64,000 nucleotides of DNA, from contig JAWHQI010000229.1 of assembly GCA_033032865.1 (NCBI GenBank), positions 1,760,501 to 1,824,500 of the forward strand, given 5' to 3'. This document shows, in pieces, positions 1 through 10,570 of the stretch. Position numbers and translations under genes: made by a program. Every line of letters starts with the position of its first letter. The first letter of the stretch is position 1. The DNA comes from Dactylorhiza incarnata (Eukaryota; Streptophyta; Magnoliopsida; Asparagales; Orchidaceae). The notes under the pieces were generated by a model, which did not search any database, had not been told where the DNA came from, and saw only the letters and a program-made list of their open reading frames with translations.

Positions 1-93
1 TTCAGCATCCAGAGCATTGGTCTTGCACAATATGTATGAGGAAAGCAATTAATAAAAATACTTTTTTTCTCTCTCTTCTTGTGCATTTCTACG
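1..93 (+). repeat. Copia-1 5' LTR, 3' end only
   Basis: Matches positions of about 4345-4418 in the 3' LTR. It ends in ctacg directly before the primer-binding site. The first ~30 bases align only weakly with the 3' LTR. Confidence 0.8.
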
Positions 94-104
94 TGGTATC
101 AGAG
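94..104 (+). promoter_or_regulatory. Copia-1 primer-binding site
   Basis: The sequence tggtatcagag sits immediately after the LTR. It is complementary to the 3' end of plant initiator tRNA-Met, the usual minus-strand primer of plant copia elements. Confidence 0.85.
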
Positions 105-485
105 GATCGATCCTAAAAGTTTCTTTTACGGCGTGCTCGCTCGCGCAAGAATCCTATTTCGGCGGTTAGAATTTTTCTGACCGCAACTTCTCCTCTCCGC
201 TGCTTCCCCGTGTTTCTCTCCCCCCCCCCTCTGCTTTTATAGTTTTTTCCTCTGACTCTCTGGGCCCACCGCTCTGCCGACTTTCGCGGTCTCTTTTTAT
301 TCGCGTTTGTCGTTTCTCAGCCCGCCTAGGTCGTTTCCTCGCTCGGTCTGTCTGCTTACTATGGCCTCTCGCTGACGCCTGCTCACCGATTATCACAGTT
401 ATCTCCTTCCTCACTGCTCTCCATCTTGCCAGACCGCTGCAGATCACTTCCTAACCAGGCTCGCCGTGCCCGTCAGTTTGTCCGA

Positions 486-801
486 TCTCTAGCTTGACTA
501 TCCAGTCTCCTCCTGTTGATAGCGAGCCGGTTTGCCAATTTTCCTGATCGCTCGAGCTGGAGGTGTTGCTCTCCTAGCCGCAGGGGTGTTCCTGCTCGTC
601 AAACCACTCGATTGCTTGTTGATCGCTGGCCTCTGTTCTTTTCTCTTGTTGCTCGCGAGCCGGTTTGCCAGTTTTCCTGATCGCCAGACCGTTGTTGCTC
701 TCCTAGCCGCACATGTTGCTAGCCGGAGGTGTTGCTCTCCTAGCAGCAGGGGTATTCCTGCTCGTCAGTCCGCTCATCTCTAGCTTGACTGTCCAGTCTC
801 C
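486..801 (+). repeat. Duplicated segments in Copia-1 leader
   Basis: Three segments occur twice with few changes: agcttgactNtccagtctcc (near 490 and 781), gcgagccggtttgccaNttt (near 522 and 655), and gttgctctcctagc followed by a gggg-rich stretch (near 563 and 731). The leader was therefore expanded by local duplication. The ORFs crossing it have no recognisable domain and I do not call them genes. Confidence 0.7.
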
Positions 802-840
802 CTAATTTTACTCGGAGCAATGCTCCTTTTGTTTTAATAC

Positions 841-1310
841 TCTGATATTTGGGGACCCTATAAAACATCTAGTGTGTATGGTTATCATTACTTCGTTACA
901 TTTATTGATGATTACTCGCGCATGACCTGGTTGTATTTACTTCGTGATCGTGCTGAAATCACATCTATCTTTCGTGCTTTTATTACTGAGACTCGTACTC
1001 AATTTTCCAGTCCTCTGAAGATACTTCGCACCGACAATGCGCGTGAATATACAAGCCATGTGTTTACTAATCTTTGTATTGAGTTTGGGATCATCCATCA
1101 AACTTCATGTGCTTATACGCCCCAACAAAATGGTGTGGTCCAGCGCAAAAATCGTCACCTTCTTGACGTAGCACACTCACTAATGTTTCAAATGCAGGTA
1201 CCCAAACTTTACTGGAACTTCACGGTTTCTACTGCATGTCATCTCATCAATCACATGCCCTCCTCCATTCTCAACTTTGCGACTCCTTTTAATCTTCTTT
1301 TTCCTCCCCC
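841..1310 (+). pseudogene. Copia-1 integrase core (pseudogene)
   Basis: Translation from 841 gives the rve core: SDIWGPYK, then FVTFIDDYSRMTWLY (first catalytic Asp region), LRTDNAREY (second Asp) and YTPQQNGVVQRKNR, where the usual catalytic Glu of GVVERKNR has become Gln. There is no start codon because this was an internal part of a polyprotein. The frame is lost near 1305-1311 and the reading continues one frame over. A Glu-to-Gln change at the catalytic position would by itself inactivate strand transfer. Confidence 0.85.
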
Positions 1311-2767
1311 CTTTTCGTCACACCTCGCGTTTTTGGATGTACCTGTTATGTCCATTATCTTGGTCATTCCACCGACAAGTTTGCTCCACGTGCTACAAAA
1401 TATATGTTCGTTGGTTACTCCCGCACTCAGAAAGATGTGTTATATTCTCCCAATGACCGCAAAATTGTCGTTTCTGCAGATGTCACTTTCCTCGAGGACC
1501 AACTTTTTCACTCTCCTCCTCCAGTGCTTCCTACACCTCTTCTACCACGTCCTACCATCCCTGTTACGTCTCGTCTTCCACCACTTCTTCCAACCACGAC
1601 TCCAGTACCACCCAAACCAGCTCTTCGTGTGTACACCCGTCGCTCTCCCAGATCTGATGCCCTACAACAGTTACCCTCTACCAATGATACCCCGCGGCAT
1701 GACGATCCGACACCATTCTCTGCGGCTCATCCCTTAGCGAATTATGTATCCTTACATCGTCTCTCTCCGCCACTTCTCAAATTCGCGCTTTCTTTATCCT
1801 CCATTTTTATACCTAACTCTTTGCAGGAGGCTCTCCAACATCCGGGGTGGCGTGCGGTCATGGATGAGGAAATGACTTCCTTATGGGCTAATCAGGCTTG
1901 GGATCTTATTCCTGTTCCTCCAGGTCAGACTTGTGTGGGATGTAAGTGGATCTTAGCGATCAAACATGCTCCAGACGGGACAGTTGAACGTCTAAAGGCT
2001 CGTCTTGTGGCTCGGGGGTTTACTCAGCCACACGGCCTTGATTATGATGAGACCTTCTCACCAGTCGCCAAGTTGAATACTGTTCATGTCCTGATCTCCT
2101 TAGTTGTTCATCGACAGTGGCCCTTACATCAATTGGATATCAAAAATGTCTTTCTCAATGGCGACCTTCAAGAAACAGTTTACATGCACCAACCTCCCGG
2201 GTTTGAGACAACGGGGGAGTCACGTGTTTGTCACCTCAAGAAATCTATTTATGGTTTCAAATAGTCTCCTCGAGCATGGTTTGACAGGTTTAGTAAGGTT
2301 GTTCGTGATGCTGGATTCACTCGAGGCTCGACTGACTTCTCTCTCTTTACTCGTCATTGATCGACCGGCACAGTGATTCTCTTAGTGTATGTCGATAATA
2401 TTCTGATTACTGGTGATGACTCCAAAGGAATACAAATGATCAAGCAACACTTAGACTCGGTCTTTCAAACTAAAGATCTGGGAAATCTTCAGTACTTTCT
2501 TGGTCTTGAGGTAGCGAGACGTCCTGATGGTCTCGTCTTATCTCAACGGAAGTATTGTCGTGACCTTTTTCATGATGCTGGTTATTCTGGATGCAAGTCT
2601 GCTGACACTTCTATGGATGTCAACCACAAGCTCTGCGCTCATGACTCTGAATCAGATCTACTTCCAAACCCAGAGTATTATCGTCGTCTTGTAGGAAAAC
2701 TGATTTATCTCACTATTACAAGACCTGATATCTCCTTTACTGTTGGAGTTGTCAGTCGATTTATGCA
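1311..2767 (+). pseudogene. Copia-1 reverse transcriptase (pseudogene)
   Basis: Includes the integrase C-terminal GKGY-like region (FVGYSRTQK), a proline-rich linker, and RT_copia: VGCKWILAIKHAPDG, ARLVARGFTQ, DYDETFSPVAK and QLDIKNVFLNGDL. In-frame TAG at 2262 (GFK*SPRAWF, normally Gln) and TGA at 2358 (RH*STG, probably Arg CGA) break it. The catalytic box reads YVDN instead of YVDD at about 2388. The frame then runs on to RPDISFTVGVVSRFMHA, where the hAT-like element is inserted. A third copia paralogue in the window keeps YVDD, so the Asp-to-Asn change is decay of this copy. Confidence 0.9.
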
Positions 2768-2775
2768 TGCTCCAC

Positions 2776-3615
2776 TAGGCCTGTAACGGTTCGGCTTGAT
2801 TCGGTTTTCAAGCAAAACCGTAAACCGAACCACCCCTATGTGGTTTCAAAATTTTGGAACCGAACCAAACCGCTCAAACATTGTAACTAAACCGAACCGA
2901 ACCGAATGGTTCGGTTCGGTTTGATTTTTATGGTTTAAATAATATGTAATCTAAGAATATTTTAAAATCACAACTACATTCACAAACAAGAGTTTATACT
3001 TAGAAATAAAATAATTGAAAAACTTGTAAATTACTCTATATGAATTGGCGAAGCTCAGCCTTATCAGTTAATCTTGCCTCAATTTCTTGTGGAATTGGCG
3101 AAGCCCGCAACCAATCTTAAGCACAAATCAAGCACTCGACAAATAGATTTCTTATGGAATTGACAAGGACCAAGCGGCTAGCGGGGATGGGAAATCCTAG
3201 TTGAGCGTCTGAGCGAGAGCGATCGAGCGATGCTTATTTGGTATTTGTTGTCCTCTAAAAACTGTGAATTGAAATAGGTATATAAGTATATAATCAATTA
3301 ATCATATAATAAAAATTTAAAAACACTAAAACAGTGACCAAAATATGATATATTATGGACATAATTAAATCAAAATATGGATATAGTTAATTACAAAAAA
3401 TATAAATGTAATTACATATTATTATACACTACGGTTCGGTTCGACTCGGTTCGGTTTGCCATGCAAAACCATGAACCGAACCGAACTGTATGGTCTTTCT
3501 AAAATCAAAACCGTGACCGAACCGTGACATACTGAAACCGAATCAAACTGTGCGGTTTGGTTTTGTTTGGTTCGGTTCGGTTTGGCGGTTCGGTTGGTTT
3601 TTGCTTACAGGCCTA
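2776..3615. mobile_element. hAT-like non-autonomous element with GGTTCGG arrays
   Basis: Termini are perfect inverted repeats: TAGGCCTGTAA at 2776 and TTACAGGCCTA ending at 3615. The flanks tgctccac (2768-2775) and tactccac (3616-3623) form an 8-bp duplication with one mismatch, which fits the hAT superfamily. Removing the insert and one flank copy rejoins the copia reading (FMHAP). Both ends carry dense arrays of ggttcggtt and its complement, within about 150 bp of each terminus. There is no transposase ORF; the middle is AT-rich. Confidence 0.88.
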
Positions 3616-3623
3616 TACTCCAC

Positions 3624-4258
3624 AGACCTCTCATCTCTAGGTCGTTGAGCACATCCTCAGATATTTGAAGACTGCTCCTGGACAAGGGCTTGTATATAAA
3701 CCTTCTTCTTATCTATCTCTGATTGCCTACTCTGATGCTGATTATGCGGGCTCTCTTGATGATCGACACTGCACAAGTGGTTTTTGTACTTCGGAGGACA
3801 CCTTATTACCGGGCACATCAAGAAGAAATCTGTTGTTGGTCGCTCCTCTGCTGAAGCCGAGTATCGTTCACTCTGCTGAAGCCGAGTATCGTTCAATGGC
3901 CGATGTTGTGCCTGAGCATACCAGGCTAGAAAATCTCCTAGATAATTTGGGAGCCAAACTTTCCTCACCAGCCACTCTATTTTGTGACAGCCAAGCTGCT
4001 ATACACATTGCCAAGAATCATGTATTTCATGAACGAACCAAACACATTGAAGTTGATTGTCACTTCATTCGGGAGAAGGTTCAATTGAAGAAGTTGGAAT
4101 TAAAACATGTTCCTGTTGTCGGGCAAGTTGTTGACATTCTCACCAAAGCCTTAGCACGACCACTATACTACCAGTTTCTGTCCAAGCTTGGTACTTGCGA
4201 TCAGTATGCTCCAGCTTGCGGGGGAGTATTAAAGAAAATATGTAAAGGCACAAAATAA
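3624..4258 (+). pseudogene. Copia-1 RNase H (pseudogene)
   Basis: Continues the pol reading after the insertion: LIAYSDADYAGSLDDR (first catalytic Asp region), SAEAEYRSMA, LFCDSQAAIHIAKN, KHIEVDCHFIREK and DILTKAL. The middle is read out of frame between about 3785 and 3870 and is restored by a 25-bp tandem duplication. It ends just before the polypurine tract ggggga. Confidence 0.88.
3846..3895 (+). repeat. 25-bp tandem duplication inside RNase H
   Basis: Two perfect copies beginning ctctgctgaagccgagtatc (3846-3870 and 3871-3895). Because 25 is not a multiple of three, the duplication shifts the frame and compensates an upstream loss. Confidence 0.9.
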
Positions 4259-4418
4259 GGCCCATCTTGTTCCTTAAGTTTATTTCCGCATCTTAGGATG
4301 GGATTACCCCTTCTCTTTCTCTTCTTATATAAGTGTACAAATACCTGTATGGAGCATGTATGAGGAAAGAAATTAATAAAAATACTTTTCTTTTTCTGTC
4401 TTCATGTGCATTTCTACA
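4227..4418 (+). repeat. Copia-1 3' LTR
   Basis: Begins after the polypurine tract gcgggggag, with TA in place of the usual TG, and ends tttctaca. It contains the TATA-like cttatataag near 4325. Confidence 0.8.
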
Positions 4419-4437
4419 GTTACATATTATACACAAC

Positions 4438-4643
4438 TGTTAGAACATATAAAAGCTCATGTATAAAAGTCCATGTATAAATGCCCTTTTGGCCTTTTCC
4501 TCCTTAGGCTCCTTTAGTCTCACTTTGTCTATTCTCTTTTCTTCCTTTCTCCCTTGTCCTACATATTCTTCTTGTATTACGTTAGAGAACATAATTATTG
4601 GTTGAATATTTCAAAGAGTGGTTTCCAACTCTGTTCTTCTACA
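4438..4643 (+). repeat. Copia-2 5' LTR (206 bp)
   Basis: Starts tgttagaacatataaaagc and ends ctctgttcttctaca. The 3' partner keeps only its two ends. Confidence 0.92.
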
Positions 4644-4654
4644 TGGTATCAGAG
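4644..4654 (+). promoter_or_regulatory. Copia-2 primer-binding site
   Basis: tggtatcagag abuts the LTR and is complementary to the initiator tRNA-Met 3' end. Confidence 0.88.
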
Positions 4655-4735
4655 TCAGGTTCTGATCCTGTTATTTCCGGTTGATGCTTTGCTCCCGGCT
4701 CTCCTTGTTATTTCCGGTTGATGATTTGCTCCTGG

Positions 4736-4985
4736 CTCTCCACTCCCACTCGCCAGCTCCCACTCGCTACCTCTCCCCACTCGTCAGCCCCCACTCGCCA
4801 CTCGCCACCTCTCCCCTCTAGCCAGCCCCCACTCGCTACTCGTCAGCCCCCCACTCGCCACTTGCCAGCCCCCACTCGCCAGCTCTCCCCTCTAGCCAGC
4901 CCCCACTCGCCACCCCCACTCGCCACTTGCCAGCTCTCCCACTCGCCACTCGCTAATTCGCCTCTCCCGCTAGCCAGCTCCCACT
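4736..4985 (+). repeat. CCCACTCGCCA low-complexity array in leader
   Basis: Irregular tandem repeats of cccactcgcca and cagctccc variants fill the stretch between the primer-binding site and gag. An open frame passes through it by chance of composition. I start gag downstream at 4991. Confidence 0.75.
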
Positions 4986-4990
4986 CAGCA

Positions 4991-5854
4991 ATGGGAACTG
5001 ATGCTGCCCCCACTTCTTCCACTCTTCCGACAATGGGAACTGCTGCTGCCCCCACTTCTTCCACTCTTCCAGCTCTTGCTACCGCTCCCGTTTCTGATCC
5101 TCGGGATGAACTCATGATTACTACCATCTCCCTTGTCCGGAAGAACTTTGTGGAATGGGTTCATTCCGTTCGCCGGGTCCTTCAGACTAAAGGTCTCCTT
5201 GACCATCTTACCCGCAACCCTTCAACTGACCCTACCGAGAATTGGCTTCGCGATGATGGCTGCGTCCAATCTTGGCTTTTGAATTCCATGGAGGGTGAAC
5301 CGTACCAGATGGTTATATATCATGACACTGCCAAAGCTATGTGGGATGAGTTTCATTCCCTATACTCTGGAAAAGATAGCCTCCAACACCTGTTTGACAT
5401 CTTTCTTGCTCTACATCAGCTTGACCCCGGGCTCGATAGGGATCTCACCTCTTATGTTGCCCAGTCCAAGACTCTTGTGGAGGCCTGGATACAACATCAA
5501 CCCTCTACTCCGGACCTCGCAACTCAACGGGCTCAGAAGGAAGATGTTGGTATTGCCTTAATGATGGTCTGCGTTCCTCCTCATCTCCACAGTGTTCGAG
5601 CAAACATCCTCTCCTCTCCTACTATATCCTCTCTCTCTGATGTTTGTTCCATGTTGCTTAAGGTAACGCCACCTACTGCCCTTCCGACCCCGTCTCCTGT
5701 GCTCCTTCATCACGGTTCAGATCACAAACCCCCACATGTTCCCTCTCGGGGTGGTCGCTCTACTACACGAGGGAGTGGTCGTGACAACCGTCATCGCCCT
5801 AAAGGTCCGAACACCCGTCTTTGCACCTTTTTGTGGCCGGAAGGGTCACACTGA
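4991..5854 (+). pseudogene. Copia-2 gag (pseudogene)
   Basis: Starts at MGTDAAPTSSTLP, two copies of an Ala/Pro/Thr-rich segment, followed by a copia gag (UBN2-like) core: SLVRKNFVEWVHSVRRVL, WLLNSMEGEPYQMV and MWDEFHSLYSGKD. Gag forms the virus-like particle in the cytoplasm. The zinc knuckle is entered as RLCTF and then lost: a run of five T at 5828-5832 shifts the frame inside it, and the ORF stops at 5854. The other frame shows CGRKGHTEAVCYRKHGF, so one T less would give a CX2CX4HX4C knuckle. Confidence 0.85.
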
Positions 5855-6594
5855 AGCAGTATGTTATAGGAAACATGGGTTTCCACCACAACATGGTTCA
5901 TCCCTACCTCATGCCTCCACTGCTCGTGAGACTGCCTCTTCTCACCCTGACATTGATGCCTTAAAGGGAGAACTGCAGCAGATGCGTGGTCTGATGTCCC
6001 TGCCATCTTCCTCTGGTTCTTCTGTCTCCCATACAGGTATCTCCTGTTTCAACCATAGCCCCTCCTGGATTTTGGATTCCGGTGCAACCAACCACATCAC
6101 TCCTTAGAAGACGGCTCTGTATTTGGACTCTCCATGTCCAAAGTTTATTACCGTGGCCAATGGTGACACTACTCCTGTTACTGGTTGTGGCGATATGATG
6201 CTTACTCCAACTATCCCGTTGAAATCTGTTCTTCATGTTCCAAGCTCTCACTTTAATCTTCTTTCTGTCAGTCGTCTCACCAATGATAATGATTGTCTTA
6301 TTACTTTTTCCTCTTCTACTTTTCTTATGCAGGATCGGCAGACTCGGAATATCATTGGTAGCGGACGGCTGTTTAACGGGCTCTATATCTTGGATCCACC
6401 TGTTCCTGCGTTATCTTCCATTAGTTCTGTTGACTGGCACCGTCGCCTTGGTCATGCTCCGCTTCCAATCCTTCAGAAGGCTCTGCCGGACTATCATTTC
6501 TCTTCTTTCGATTGTGAATCTTGTATTTATGGAAAACAGCATCGCTCTGTTTTTCCTCCTAGTTGTACTCGAGTATTGCCCCATTTGATTTAGT
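5833..6594 (+). pseudogene. Copia-2 protease and pre-integrase domain (pseudogene)
   Basis: Reading frame 0 carries the second half of the zinc knuckle, then the aspartic protease motif WILDSGATNHIT (DSGA active site), an in-frame TAG at 6105, the protease body VLHVPSSHFNLLSVSRL, and the gag_pre-integrs domain WHRRLGHAP...CESCIYGKQHR with its His and Cys zinc ligands. The reading shifts frame near 6560 into the integrase core. Confidence 0.85.
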
Positions 6595-7012
6595 GCATTA
6601 TGATATTTGGGAACCTTACAAAATTCTAAGTCTTTTTGGTTATCGTTACTTCGTTACTTTTATTGATGATTACTCATGCATGACATGGTTATATATGATG
6701 TATGATCGCTCTAAACTCTTGTCTATTTTTCGTTCTTTTGCCGCTGAAACCACCACCCAATTTTCTGGCAACATTAAAATACTTCGCACTGACAATGCCC
6801 ATGAATACACTAGTCATGACTTCCAACAGTTCTGCAGGTCCTTGGGGACTACTCACCAAACCTCATGTTCTTATACGCCGCAACAAAATGGCATCGCTGA
6901 AAGAAAGAATCGTCACCTACTCGAAGTGGCCCGATCTCTCATCTTTCAGATGCACGTCCCTACTTACTACTAGAATTTTGCTATCTCCATTGCATGCTAC
7001 CTTATCAATCGC
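6563..7012 (+). pseudogene. Copia-2 integrase core (pseudogene)
   Basis: rve core: LVHYDIWEPYK, FVTFIDDYSCMTWLY, LRTDNAHEYTS and TPQQNGIAERKNRH, with all three DDE acidic residues present. An in-frame TAG at 6971 replaces the Trp seen in paralogues (YYW). The same frame continues into the RT. Confidence 0.85.
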
Positions 7013-8110
7013 ATGCCCTCCTCGATCCTCAACTTCTCCACCCCCTTCTGTCTCTTATTCCCTGAGCGTGAACCATTTCCCTTAACTCCACGAGTCTTTG
7101 GTTGCGTCTGCTTCGTCCATCATCTTGGACCTCCTGTTGACAAATTAGCTCCACGTGCAACTCGCTCCATGTTCGTTGGGTACTCCCGGACTCAAAAAGG
7201 CTACATTTGTTATTCTCCCTCTACCCGAAAACTGATTACGTCTGCGGACGTGAATTTCCTTGAACAACAGTCTTTTCATGATACCGCCCCCTTGACACCG
7301 TTTTCCCCTCGTGATCTTCCACGTCCTGTTGTTCCTACCACATCCCCATTACCACCTCTTCTCCCAACACCTCCCCCTCTCCGTGTCTATTCTCGTCGCT
7401 CCCCTCGAAATAGTGCCTTGCAACAACCCCTGCTGACCACAGATGCTTCGATGCCTGCTGATCCACCTGCACCCTCCACCGCGCATCCTCTTTCCAACTA
7501 TGTCTCCTTACACCGGTTGTCTCCTGATTTGCAGAGGTTTGCGGCTTCTTTGTCCTCTATTTCCCTTCCCTCGTCTGTGCAGGAAGTTCTTCACCATCCC
7601 GGGTGGCGGGCCGCCATGGATGAAGAAATGACGGCTCTCTGGGCGAACAACACATGTGACCTTGTTCCCCCTCTTCCTGACCAGTCCCTGGTTAGATGCA
7701 AGTGGATCTTCACTGTCAAATATCATCCCGATGGGTGGGTTGATCGCCTTAAGGCTCGTCTTGTCGCTCATGAATTCACTCAACAGCATGGTATTGATTA
7801 TGAGAAAACCTTCTCTCCGGTTGCCAAGCTCAACAATGTTCGTCTGCTCATATCTCTTGCAGTCCATCGACATTGGCCGCTACACCAGCTTGACATCAAG
7901 AATGTCCTCAATGGCGATCTGCTGGAAACGGTTTATATGCAACAACCTCCTGGTTATGCAACCACGGGGGAGTCCCTAGTGTGTCACCTGAAGAAATCCT
8001 TATACGGCCTCAAAAAGTCTCCCTGGGCATGGTTTGAGAAATTTAGTCGAGTGGTTCGTGAGTGTGGCTTTACCCAAAGCACAACAGATTTCTCATTGTT
8101 TACCCGTTGA
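7013..8110 (+). pseudogene. Copia-2 integrase C-terminus and RT N-terminal part
   Basis: FVGYSRTQKGYICYSP marks the integrase C-terminal region. RT begins at VRCKWIFTVKYHPDG and includes ARLVAHEFTQQHGIDYEKTFSPVAK. The palm motif reads QLDIKNVLNGDL, one residue shorter than the family consensus FL(H/N)GDL (a one-codon deletion). It ends at TGA 8108, most simply a former CGA. Confidence 0.88.
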
Positions 8111-8134
8111 CGTCCCTCCGAAACTGTTATTCTC

Positions 8135-9241
8135 TTGGTCTATGTTGATGACATTCTTGTCACGGGAGATGGCCTTGCTGGCATTGTTCACATCAAGAAG
8201 CATCTTGCCTCTCAATTTCACACCAAAGACCTAGGTCGGCTACGGTACTTCCTAGGGATTGAGACCGCTCGACGACCGGATGGTTTGGTTCTCTCTCAGC
8301 GAAAATATTGTCTTGATCTCCTCCATGATGCTGGCTACTCTGGGTGTAAACCTGTGGACACACCCATGGATACAAACCATCAACTGAGTTCTCACGGATC
8401 GAACTCAGATATGCTCCTTCCTAATCTAGATTATTATCGACGCCTCGTGGGTAAGCATATCTATCTGACTGTCACACGTCCAGATATCTCCTTTGCGGTT
8501 GGTGTGGTCAGTCGCTTCATGCATGCTCCCCGGACTTCCCACCTTCAGGCCGTCGAACGAATTCTTAGATACTTAAAGAATGCTCCTGGACAAGGCCTAG
8601 AATACAAGCCTTCCACCTCTTTATCCCTTGTGGCATACTGTGATGCTGATTATGCTGGGTCTCTCGATGATCGTCGCTCAACCAGCAGTTACTGCACATA
8701 CTTTGGTGGAAATCTAGTTACCTGGCGAAGCAAGAAGCAAACGGTGGTTGCTCGCTCTTCCGCTGAAGCGGAGTATCGTTCCATGGCCGCTGCCGTCTCT
8801 GAACTCACCTGGCTTGAGAGTCTCCTCACTGATTTAGGAGTCCAGCTTCCGGCTCCAGCAATACTCTTTTGTGATAGACAAGCTGCTAAACATATTGCTG
8901 AAAATCCTGTGTTTCACGAACACACCAAACATATCGAGGTTGACTGTCACTTTGTCCGGGAAAAAGTTCGACTTCAGAAAGTTTGTCTTCGTCATGTTCT
9001 TGATGCTGATGAAGTCTCTGATGTTCTTACAAAAGCTCTACCTCGCTCTTTGTACCAGAAGTGTCTTTCCAAGCTTGGTGCCTACGACTTGTATGCTCCA
9101 GTTTGCGGGGGAGTGTATAAAAAGTCCATGTATAAGGGTGGTTTTCAACTCTGTTCTTCTACAACAACTATATATAAACATGTTAAGAATGTGAAATTAG
9201 TATTTCATACTTTATGTATAAATGAGAATGGGAAATTATAA
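8135..9241 (+). pseudogene. Copia-2 RT C-terminal part and RNase H
   Basis: Same frame after the stop. An intact catalytic box MVYVDDILVTGDG (8135) is followed by FHTKDLGRLRYFLGIE and LSQRKYCLDLL, then RNase H: VAYCDADYAGSLDDRRS, SSAEAEYRSMAA, LFCDRQAAKHIAEN and DVLTKALPRS. The open frame runs through the 3' LTR into flanking DNA because the LTR is truncated, so the true pol end lies near 9113. Confidence 0.9.
9114..9163 (+). repeat. Copia-2 3' LTR, internally deleted (50 bp)
   Basis: Both LTR ends are present, with taaaaagtccatgtataa joined to gtggttttcaactctgttcttctaca. About 155 bp found in the 5' LTR are missing. The duplication acaac follows immediately. Confidence 0.9.
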
Positions 9242-9459
9242 CTTAGTCATTTCGTCACAAAAATACGAACATAAGTAAAGATACAAGAAGTTTCTTTATG
9301 CAATTTTTTCTACGAGCACATGTAAAATGTATGAATTATATGAAAGCAATAAATTAAGTATTTCGGATATAGAGATCCTGGAAAGTGAAAATTATATTAT
9401 TGTAATTCATCGTGTTAATATCATTAACACTAAGACATGACATAAGATGTAAGGGTGAT
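9164..9459. other. Flanking AT-rich DNA, no gene seen
   Basis: Sequence between Copia-2 and S1 with no recognisable coding or repeat signal. It was continuous with 13352 onward before S1 inserted. Confidence 0.6.
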
Positions 9460-9513
9460 TGTCACGACCCGTCTCGACAAGAGTCAGAGTGCGCTTCGGG
9501 GCGGGCCGTGACA
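9460..9513. repeat. S1 5' terminus: inverted copy of LTR end
   Basis: tgtcacgacccgtctcgaca ... cgtgaca. Its reverse complement equals 13301-13351. The segment itself starts TGTCACGACCCG and ends CGGGCCGTGACA, so it is bounded by a short inverted repeat. Confidence 0.88.
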
Positions 9514-9514
9514 G

Positions 9515-9528
9515 TTGGTATCAGAGCC
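9515..9528 (+). promoter_or_regulatory. S1 primer-binding site
   Basis: ttggtatcagagcc lies one base after the terminal segment. The same junction occurs in S2 at 50196. Confidence 0.8.
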
Positions 9529-10570
9529 AGGTTTAGCATCTAAAGATAAAGTATTTTACAATTATCAAATATTTTGAATCTTATTTTACAAATATTTATA
9601 CATGCATCATTTCTTCACGCACCTTGTCATTATCTGTTGTTCGCAGTTGAAACACGCACACACTCACTCATAAGCATGAGTAGTATGCACCCGAATGTTA
9701 AGGGGTTATGGGCAAACTTAACATTTTTGTGCATATGAATTCCACTAGGATATACACCGTTTGCGAATATTAAAAGGTTATGGGCAGCTTAATATTTTCA
9801 AGTGCGTTGGCATTAGAGTCTTAATATGCATGACATGTTAAGTGATATGGGCGCCTAACATGGCATGTGTATCCATTCATTTGCATTCATATCATAAGCA
9901 TTGCACAAGTGTCCAGCTAAGAACAACAATAATGATTGTACACGCATGGTTTTTCTACTTGCTTGACATCGCACATGATTCCAATTTTGCACTTGCATGA
10001 TCATACCTAGAGTTGTCCAATGAAAATGTTGTAATTATTACATAATTTATGTACCTGACAGTAGGAAATGTATTAGAATCTCTGGTTTTAAGACCCCGGT
10101 ATTCGTAGTCAATCTTCCTGTTCTGCTTGTTTATCGATCTCATCTGATTCTCCAGTATCTCCTTCTGGTTAGCTCTTAAGCGTCAACATCGTAAGTAAGT
10201 TATCCCCTTCGTGCAAAGATTTTTCGCTCCCGAATTCTCGAGTCTTGCCTCTCAATTTTGAGCTATTTGAAGAAAACTTTGTGATCCCTGAAATCAATCC
10301 TACGTGTTCCTCCGAACCCGCTAATGTTTGAAGAGTTCCCTTGAGAACTTGAATCTGATATGCGAAGCAAATATTCTACAAATTTTTCTCTTGATCTTGG
10401 TAAGTCTCAGCGTTTGTCTCGCATTCTGTTTCCGCATGCTCATAGTTAGCTTCCATGTCTTGATCTGCAAATCTTGTTTGGAATGAATGACATCTGAATC
10501 TTCGTCATAAGAGACCCATTCATGGAATCCTCAGAAAGTTTCGGGACGAAACTTCTTAAGTATGGGAGAA

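Larger units (their letters stand above)
1..4418 (+). mobile_element. Copia-1, Ty1/copia LTR retrotransposon (degenerate)
   Basis: The window opens inside the 5' LTR. The LTR tail (to 93) matches the end of the 3' LTR (4227-4418) over the segment with aattaataaaaatac and gtgcatttctac. A primer-binding site follows the 5' LTR. Coding order is integrase, reverse transcriptase, RNase H, which is the copia order. Gag, protease and the pre-integrase zinc domain are absent: the leader runs straight into the integrase core at about 841. A hAT-like element interrupts the end of the RT. The copy is dead because of frameshifts and stops. The target-site duplication cannot be tested because the 5' end lies outside the window. 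Confidence 0.9.
4438..9163 (+). mobile_element. Copia-2, complete Ty1/copia element
   Basis: Flanked by the 5-bp duplication acaac (4433-4437 and 9164-9168). The 5' LTR is 4438-4643, with primer-binding site tggtatcagag from 4644. The 3' LTR (9114-9163) follows the polypurine tract gcgggggag. Coding order is gag, protease, pre-integrase, integrase, RT, RNase H. The RT and RNase H are close relatives of Copia-1. It inserted 19 bp downstream of the Copia-1 3' LTR. Two frameshifts and three in-frame stops make it inactive. Confidence 0.95.
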
